A stretch of DNA of 64,000 bases from contig NC_044567.1 of the NCBI RefSeq assembly GCF_007565055.1, positions 53,034,260 through 53,098,259 of the forward strand, written 5' to 3'. A program made the translations under genes and the position numbers. Below are positions 57,475-64,000 of the stretch, in pieces. Source of the DNA: Rhinopithecus roxellana (lineage: Eukaryota > Chordata > Mammalia > Primates > Cercopithecidae). How positions within the stretch are numbered: the first letter of the stretch is position 1; each line of letters opens with the position of its first letter. The notes under the pieces are model-generated. The model saw only the letters and a list, made by a program, of their open reading frames with translations. It was not told the DNA's origin and ran no database searches.

Positions 57475-57788
57475 GGCCGGGCGCGGTGGCTCAAGCCTGT
57501 AATCCCAGCACTTTGGGAGGCCAAGACGGGCGGATCACGAGGTCAGGAGATCGAGACCATCCTGGCTAACAGGATGATACCCCATCTCTACTAAAAATAC
57601 AAAATATTAGCCAGGCATGGTGGTGCATGGTGGCGGGCGCCTGTAGTCCCAGCTACTTGGGAGGCTGAGGCAGGAGAATGGTGTGAACCGGGGAGGCAGA
57701 GCTTGCAGTGAGCTGAGATCTCACCACTGCACTCCAGCCTGGGTGACAGAGCGAGACTCTGTCTCAAAAGAAAACAAAAAAAAAAAAG
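57475..57788 (+). mobile_element. AluY with small duplication
   Basis: The right arm start is duplicated ('catggtggtgcatggtggcg'); A-rich tail. Confidence 0.93.
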
Positions 57789-58144
57789 ATTGATAAATTC
57801 ATGTTGGGCTTCAGAAGGCATGCTGAATTTTGAACATGTCTGGTGTGAGTTAAAATTTGCCATAACTCTTAAGTATATTTGGCTTCTCTGTGAGGAATTT
57901 AAAATTATATCCCTTGATTTCTTAGTCATCTTCTGTTTGAATTCTTTTGCCCAAAATTGTGCATGGCAATAGATTCAGAGTTTCTGAGTTCTTTGGAACA
58001 CTTGACTTAAAGATGTAATCCTAATAGGTGTTTCCTTTTCTGCTGTCCTTGGCGCCCCCACCCACCCCCCTTTCAAAGCACATATTAATATAATAAAGCT
58101 CCTGAAAAGTCTAATAGGTCAGACGAGACTTTTAAAGCTTTAAC
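57789..58144. other. Single-copy intronic stretch
   Basis: No feature recognised, apart from a short C-rich patch near 58050-58070. Confidence 0.5.
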
Positions 58145-58440
58145 CACTGGGTTCAGTAGCACATGGCTGTAATCCCAATGCTTTGGGAGGCTGAGGTGGC
58201 AGCCTTGCTGGGGCCTGTGGTTCAAGACCAGCCTGGGTGACGTGGTGAGACCCTGTTTCTACAAAAAAAATTAAAAATTAGCTGGGCATGGTGGTGTGCA
58301 CCTGTGGTCCCAGCTATTTGGGAGGCTGAGGTGTGAAGATCACTTGAGCACGGAGGCTGTGGTGAGCCGTGTTCATGCCATTACACTCCAGCACGAGGGA
58401 CAGAGTGGGACCCTGTCTCAAATAAATAACAAACAAAAAC
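58145..58440 (+). mobile_element. AluJ-like
   Basis: Diverged ('gggttcagtagcacatggct') with AAATAAATAAC tail. Confidence 0.87.
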
Positions 58441-58924
58441 TCCAACCTAGTGTTTTTCTAACTTTTTGAACAGGAAAGCCATTTATTGGCTATGTGAACT
58501 TATCTCACCTTTAGATGGGGAGACGCCTTCATAATGGTGATGTGAGCATTCAGAAAATGAGTTTGTAAAGCATTTAGCATGCTGCTGGGCACGTAAGACT
58601 TGATGAGATGGTCCTGCTTTTTACGTATATGTGTTCTTGACTTACAGTCTAATTTGACGATACGAGGCCAACAGATTGAAAACAGAAACTGTCATTGGGA
58701 TGGAGGGTCATTTGTGGCAGGCTTTGTGGAGAAAACGGGTTTGAAGGGAGCTATAGTGAGTTGGATAGAATTTAGCAAGTTGGGAAGTATGGCAATCTTA
58801 AGTTGTTTCTCTGAATATCCTCAAATGTTTGTAAATTTCCAAATCACTTGACTTTTAAATCTTCTCTTATGGATTCTAGATTTAATATAAGTTGAAAGAC
58901 ATTTGAAGTATTGAAAAATCTAAA
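58441..58924. other. Unassigned intronic stretch
   Basis: Contains an 83-codon frame at 58600-58851 without features of a known protein. Confidence 0.45.
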
Positions 58925-58927
58925 TTA

Positions 58928-59135
58928 GCGCTGTCCATTAGAACCTTCTGTGATGATAAAGACATAGCTGTGCTGTTCAGCTTGCCAGTCACCAGCCACA
59001 TGTGACTGTTGAGCACGTAAAATGTGGTTAACATGACTGAGGAACTACACTGTAAATTGTACTTAATGTCAATTAATTTACATTTAAAATTAAATAGACC
59101 CACGTGGCTGTGAGCTACCATAATAGACAGAAACA
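58928..59135. mobile_element. MER3-like hAT-Charlie element
   Basis: 'agcgctgtccattagaacct', 'gccacatgtgactgttgagc' and 'ctgaggaactacactgtaaa' match this short non-autonomous element; it ends 125 bases before the terminal exon. Confidence 0.7.
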
Positions 59136-59361
59136 AAGTGAGCTCAGAATGAAATTAAAGATTTGTTGCCCAATAAATCTAATATGGAGAAAACCTACGT
59201 ACAGTTAATTTTTTTGTAATTGATAAATTGACTATATAATGTTGTTTTTGTTGTTGTAGGTCTCCAATTGAGAAACATGGCACTGTTTTTCCTGCACTCT
59301 ACCCACCTATTGCTGGACTTCTGTTGTACAAGTTGGCAAACACTGGCTGGAACTGGGCTGC

Positions 59362-59367
59362 AATAAA
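59362..59367 (+). terminator. Possible early poly(A) signal in UBE2G1 3' UTR
   Basis: Canonical AATAAA only about 100 bases into the terminal exon (GGGCTGCAATAAAACATG). Use would give a very short 3' UTR. The following 40 bases are not clearly GU-rich, which argues for weak use. A third AATAAA lies at 60919-60924. Confidence 0.3.
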
Positions 59368-59478
59368 ACATGCCAGTTATCAATGCTGACAAGAGCCTAA
59401 CAAGTGCCAACTTACAGATGATTACGCATTTGGAATTCTAATGAACTGTTTTAACCTTCAGGAAGAATTGTAAAGACC

Positions 59479-59486
59479 TGTACATA
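59479..59486 (+). promoter_or_regulatory. Pumilio-type element TGTACATA in UBE2G1 3' UTR
   Basis: Exact match to the UGUANAUA consensus bound by PUM1/PUM2, about 220 bases into the terminal exon and in sense orientation. The match is seen directly; binding is inference. I found no second copy in this UTR. Confidence 0.4.
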
Positions 59487-61200
59487 GCACAACATGATCC
59501 GGATAATATATATACTGTTCATGTACATCCACAAATACACCTTGTACCAAATAATGCTTTCTTGTAGTAGAATAAGAATCGTGTAAATTCTAAAAGATTT
59601 TAGCAGGTTTTCTTTCCTATTCATTGTTTCTTATCAGTTTAAAAGGATTCCTTTAAGCATGTCAGATAAAAAGCAATTAGGATTAAAAGTTTCCATTTAA
59701 TTTCCCTTAAACCATTGAGGCTTCATTAAACTCTTTTCACTTACTAAACTTTTGTATCTTCTTTGTTTTGACACACTCCCCTTTGCTTTTATCTCTTATC
59801 TGCCAGAATGTTCTCAAATGATTTAGTTCCAATACTGAAATACTTAATGAGCAATTACTTGATTTTTAATGATGACTTCGAAGGAGTCATCACTAGGTGC
59901 TTTGTCCTTTTTGTATTCCAGTTGCACCCACCTCTTGGATTGGATATAGCAATAACATTTATTGGCTGTTGTGAGCTCTTGATCCCAGTCATTACCCCCC
60001 GAGAACTAAAAATAGATGGTTCTTAATTCAACTTACGGAAAATTTCCCCCAAACAATAGCAAATCGGACTTTTCCCCCTTCAGTTGCCTGGTATTAAGGT
60101 TGGATAAATGGAGCATGCACAGCTACAGGCTTTCTCCTTAACTTCTGGGTTTGCTATTACAAATACTAGTTACTCTCATACCCTTCTCCTTAGTCCTTCA
60201 TATTTCTTTGCCTCTATTCTTCTATACTGCAGATTTTTCTCACCTATTGTACAAAGAAATTGCGATGTATATTTTCATGTAATTTGATTTTGGAATTCTG
60301 TCACCTTATGTAGTGAGTTCTTCCAAAATATAATTTTTTTTCAATAATTGTCAAGTTGTTGGCTTTTATTGTACTGAATGAAGGCTATAATACTGAATGC
60401 CAGAGAAGTGGTTTAGGAAAATCTCAGGTTGATTCCTTATGCAAATGAACTTTTAATACTTGAAAATCACATGGCCATGGCAGTATATGTATTTGGTTCT
60501 ATCCAGACTCTTATGTGAATCTAAAAGCATTACAGGGGTAAACCCTTTGCTATTTGACATATCCCATCACTAACAATAGTACACTTGGATTTGATTAATG
60601 TTTGAGCTTATATTTCATATCATACCGTTTTCTGAAACAACTTAAGCAATTGGTAAAATGAACATGCGCAGTGTTAAAGGCAGGCCCTAGGCTCCTTTAT
60701 GTTGATTGTGAGGTTGTGTGTGGGAAGTAGTCTTTGGCTTATAAGGGATAGAACTTGAAACAGTAGCAGATGGGACATGGTGTTTGATTGTGAGAATCAG
60801 TGAGAATTCGTGCATCTCTGCTCTGTGGGGTTTGCAGAAATGCTTTGGCAGAAGAGTGAAGGAACTGCTGCCAAGAGCCCAGACCTCTACAAACGTTGTA
60901 TGTCCTTTTTTAAGCAGAAATAAAATGGTTGAGGATGTCGTCACAGTAGAGAGTGATTTTTTTCTAAACCCCTGTCTGTTCTCTACTCTGAAGCATTATA
61001 AAAATCCGTAAACATTATACAAACCCACAAACCTTATAAAAACCCATAAATGTGTTGTGACTGGAAATTGATTCATTGGAAACCAGTTTTCTTCAAGAAC
61101 TTTGTGACTTGGTTTTTTTCCAAAGACTCTGTAAAAATAGTTGCCCCAAAATGTCAGCACTGTACACCCTCAAGGGACTTGGAATGCAATCCTTTTTACT

Positions 61201-61202
<2 letters not shown>

Positions 61203-61238
<36 letters not shown>

Positions 61239-61430
61239 AGAAACTGGGTCTCTCTGTCACCCAGGCTGGAGTGCAGTGGCAACGATCATAGCTAACTGCA
61301 GCTTTGACCTCCTGGGCTCAAGTGATCCTCCTGCCTCAGCCTCCTGAGTAGCTAGGACTATAAGTGTATGTTACCATGCCTGGCTAATAAAAAAAATTTT
61401 TTTTAAGAGATGGGATCCCTCCCTTTTTAC
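61203..61430 (-). mobile_element. Alu fragment within the UBE2G1 3' UTR
   Basis: A T30 run, then 'aagaaactgggtctctctgtc' and one arm ending near 'accatgcctggctaat'; a second short T-run and 'agagatgggatccc' close it. In the mRNA it appears as antisense Alu. Confidence 0.88.
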
Positions 61431-61646
61431 TCTTAAATCAGAAATTGTTCACATGGTGGTTGCTTGTGGCAAAATGGAGTTAGAATTTTGCTCTCCTATT
61501 GCTGTAATTCTGCCAGCAATCTATTGAGGTGAAACTTGGGATCTGACTCTTCAGCAAGCAGCAAATGACCTAGTAACTCAGGGACAACTATTTTTGAACT
61601 TTTAAGTGCCACTTTAATGCAGTTACTTTGATAAAACCATGTGGTT

Positions 61647-61673
61647 TTTTTGTTTGTTTGTTTGTTTGTTTTT
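61647..61673. repeat. (TTTG)n tract in the 3' UTR
   Basis: 'tttttttgtttgtttgtttg' type array followed by 'tttttaggg'. Confidence 0.9.
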
Positions 61674-62538
61674 AGGGCTAGCTCTACGGGAGTGGAAGTA
61701 AGAGCCAGGAATGAGTGCGTCTCTCTCCACGTGCTTTTCCATCTAGTGCCCTGACTCTGTTACACACTGAAACAGGCCTACCTAGATGTTACGACTTCCC
61801 TTCCTCTGTCAGAGATGTCATCTGTGCCTTTCTCAGTGTTCATCTGATAATGTAAATTTAAATGCCTCTACATTTGATATGAAACCCACACTCAGGTGAC
61901 ACTGAACCAGGTGGCTTTTGTTCCACCAGTGCCTCACCATCGATGTGAGGCGATTCTTCTCTGCTTTAGGAAAACGATATTTTCCCCCTAAACTTGTGCC
62001 AACCATCAACAACATCTCCTTAGATCTTATGGATTGTAGAACTGTTGGCTGTTTCCTGAATTTATTCCAAGTTCTTGTAGAGGCATGTAGATTTCAGTCT
62101 GTGCTCGTATGGGATAGACGATCTCAGTGGCTTTCTGGCCTCTTGAGTTTAAAATCCATATGAGGTTGACTTCTTGTTATTCTAAGGTAACGTGTGTGAG
62201 GTTATTCCACTAGTACTGTGATCACGTGGGTGTCAGTATCTTTAACAGCCTTCATTCTTGGTTGTGAAATTTGATTTGATGTGCTTGCTCACCCTCTACA
62301 AATTGGCCCGCTCTGGGCTGTGGTGCCTGTGTATCTTTGCCCCTCTGGTCTCCAGTTGGTGGAATTACCTTCTTTTTGTACTGCCACTTCTCAGCATCTT
62401 TGAAATTTGACATAATGTTGCTTCGTTTCAGTTTTTTTAGTTCTGTAATTTGTTGATTGTATTTAACTATGTGAGTTCTGTTGTGATGTTGACTGTATTG
62501 TAAAGCACCTCATTCATGTGATGGGTGCTCTATAAATC

Positions 62539-62544
62539 AATAAA
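62539..62544 (+). terminator. Probable main poly(A) signal of UBE2G1
   Basis: Canonical AATAAA in the context ATAAATCAATAAATGACG. It is the last good signal in the long terminal exon, and a T/G-containing stretch (ctattttggttttag) lies about 30 bases further on. Which signal is actually used cannot be read from sequence alone. Confidence 0.65.
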
Positions 62545-62565
62545 TGACGACTTAGAGGCTGTATC

Positions 62566-63134
62566 ATGAGCTATTTTGGTTTTAGGATGCAGGTCTCGAA
62601 AGCAAATTGTGGGACTCTTTCTGTATAAACAGCACATGATGCCAAAGGGACCACAGGGAAACCTCGTATTTCACAGACTTTAAAGAAGGAACCAGAGACG
62701 TTAGGTTACCTTCCAAGCTGATAATGATGCTCTTTAGGTTTCCAGGACGTGGCCACGCACCATTTTAACTCAAGAGTCTGTGTGCGCTGTGATTTAGAAC
62801 CTTCCAGTGAGCACATATTAGAACATTATTGGGGATTTTGCCTTTGGCCTCAACTGGCTTGACCATAAAGCTAAGCTAGAAGGTGAGGAACCCAGACTCA
62901 AATGTGAACTGTCACTGTCACCACCTCTGTCCTCTAAACAGATGGGAAAATGCCCCAATATCTGCCCAGGGGTCATTTAGTAAGTTACTGACGAAAGAGG
63001 TAAGACTGAGTAGAGGACCTTCTTTACAAGATATACAAGATATCAACATGCAGCTTTTTATCCTGAATCCTTACAGATAGTTCGTACGGAGTTAGTGTTA
63101 GGTGTTGAAAGCTTATTTGTCCTTGATATAAATC
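62566..63134. other. Flank downstream of UBE2G1
   Basis: Single-copy sequence after the predicted transcript end. No gene or repeat recognised. Confidence 0.5.
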
Positions 63135-63140
63135 GCTAGT

Positions 63141-63144
<4 letters not shown>

Positions 63145-63174
<30 letters not shown>

Positions 63175-63456
63175 AGACGGAGTCTCGCTCTGTAGCCCGG
63201 GCTGGAGTGCAGTGGCCGGATCTCAGCTCACTGCAAGCTCCGCCTCCCGGGTTCACGCCATTCTCCTGCCTCAGCCTCCCGAGTAGCTGGGACTACAGGC
63301 ACCCACCACCTTGCCCGGCTAGTTTTTTGTGTTTTTTAGTAGAGACGGGGTTTCACCAGTATTAGCCAGGATGGTCTCGATCTCCTGACCTCGTGATCCG
63401 CCCGTCTCGGCCTCCCAAAGTGCTGGGATTACAGGCTTGAGCCACCGCGCCCGGCC
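63145..63456 (-). mobile_element. AluY with target-site duplication
   Basis: GCTAGTGACT at 63135-63144 and 63457-63466; long T-run; intact young body. It lies in the 3' flank of the gene. Confidence 0.96.
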
Positions 63457-63466
63457 GCTAGTGACT

Positions 63467-64000
63467 ATTAAGGCCTCTTCCTTACAAACTCGGAGAAATG
63501 AACATGGAGTCACACCTCTTATTCAGCTAAATTATAAACAAGGAATTCCCCTAAGAGGAGTTTTGGGAAGATTAGGGGTTATTTCCAGAGTGCAAATTCT
63601 TGACAAATATATTTAGAATAAACTTGTGGAAGGGTCTGGACAATATCCCCAAACTTACATCAGTTTTAGACATAATCAGCTACTCAAGGTATAGAGCCAA
63701 AACGTTTTATTTGCATGCTGCTTCAAATGCAAATGAACAGGTTTTCGATGGTGTATGTGAGGCGCTTTCAGGAAAGATGTGGATCTCCCTCTCCCTCTCA
63801 TGGGATAGGGCTAATAACAACCTTATCAAATTCAACCCTTTCTGCCTTGGGGAGGCCCACAACCCTCACAGGATTCAGTTCACAGATCACATTATTTGCT
63901 GGGCATGGTATTTCTGGTTTCAGATGTGTGTAATCTGGCTGCCAAGGCAGGATCAGGCTGTTTGGCTTGTTGAGTTGGTACTCCTCACTGAGCTTTAGTG
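63467..64000. other. Downstream flank to the window end
   Basis: A reading frame from 63600 stays open for 132 codons to 63998, with no recognisable domain. I do not call it a gene. Confidence 0.45.

Larger units (their letters stand above)
48963..59259 (+). other. UBE2G1: UBE2G1 intron 5 (within the 3' UTR)
   Basis: GT-AG intron of 10,297 bases from GTAAGTTT to TTGTTGTAG, downstream of the stop codon. It contains L1 fragments, about a dozen Alus, an LTR-like repeat (55225-55862) and two DNA transposon remnants. Confidence 0.88.
59260..62565 (+). other. UBE2G1: UBE2G1 terminal exon, long 3' UTR
   Basis: The exon starts after a T-rich acceptor ending in TTGTTGTAG at 59259. It is wholly non-coding, about 3.3 kb, and mostly single-copy sequence, in contrast to the repeat-filled introns. 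It contains one antisense Alu fragment (61203-61430) and a Pumilio-type TGTACATA at 59479-59486. The proposed end follows an AATAAA at 62539-62544 by about 20 bases. The 5' border is firm; the 3' end is inferred from the signal and from the approximate known length of UBE2G1 transcripts. Confidence 0.8.

Noticed and set aside
1..64000. CRISPR arrays, operons, tRNA or rRNA genes, phage or bacterial islands
   Set aside because: None seen. The tandem motifs are microsatellites and Alu tails in a primate genome.

Overview
The window comes from a primate nuclear genome, most likely an Old World monkey such as a macaque, baboon or vervet. It is packed with Alu elements, about 70 complete or partial copies, and only primates have Alus at this density. 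About a dozen of the least diverged copies share variants I associate with cercopithecoid AluY: 'gtggccggatctcagctc', 'cacctcgcccggctag' and 'caggcttgagccacc'. Nothing here is prokaryotic: there are no operons, no long intronless genes, and all five visible splice junction pairs are GT-AG.

One real gene runs through the window on the + strand: UBE2G1, a ubiquitin-conjugating E2 enzyme. Exon 1 lies upstream of the window. Exons 2 to 5 carry the coding sequence from codon 16 to the stop (155 of 170 residues), at 21380-21482, 34255-34352, 41691-41869 and 48839-48925. A 10.3-kb intron then interrupts the 3' UTR, and a long terminal exon starts at 59260 and probably ends near 62565, after an AATAAA at 62539. 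The active-site cysteine (TGC at 41711-41713), the HPN motif and the acidic loop typical of the Ubc7/Cdc34-like E2s are intact, and I see no frameshift or stop, so the gene looks functional.

Layout: 1-21379 is the 3' part of intron 1; 21483-34254 is intron 2, which contains an antisense processed pseudogene of the lysosomal transporter MFSD1 (about 27650-29140); 34353-41690 is intron 3; 41870-48838 is intron 4; 48963-59259 is intron 5 (in the 3' UTR); 62566-64000 is downstream flank with no recognised gene.

Between the exons nearly everything recognisable is fossil transposon: Alus (some nested), 3' ends of old L1s, L2 and MIR remnants, hAT- and Tigger-type DNA transposons (MER2 is clear), one LTR-like stretch, and simple repeats that mostly grew from Alu poly(A) tails. 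I found no undescribed system. The items most worth a second look are an unexplained inverted repeat (23058-23491), a tiny truncated Alu flanked by duplicated target sites (15571-15631), a G-quadruplex-type hexanucleotide array in an Alu tail, a 17-bp C run in the pseudogene, a three-armed Alu, and an unassigned antisense reading frame at 5414-5803. Element ends are read by eye and are approximate to a few bases, more for old elements.
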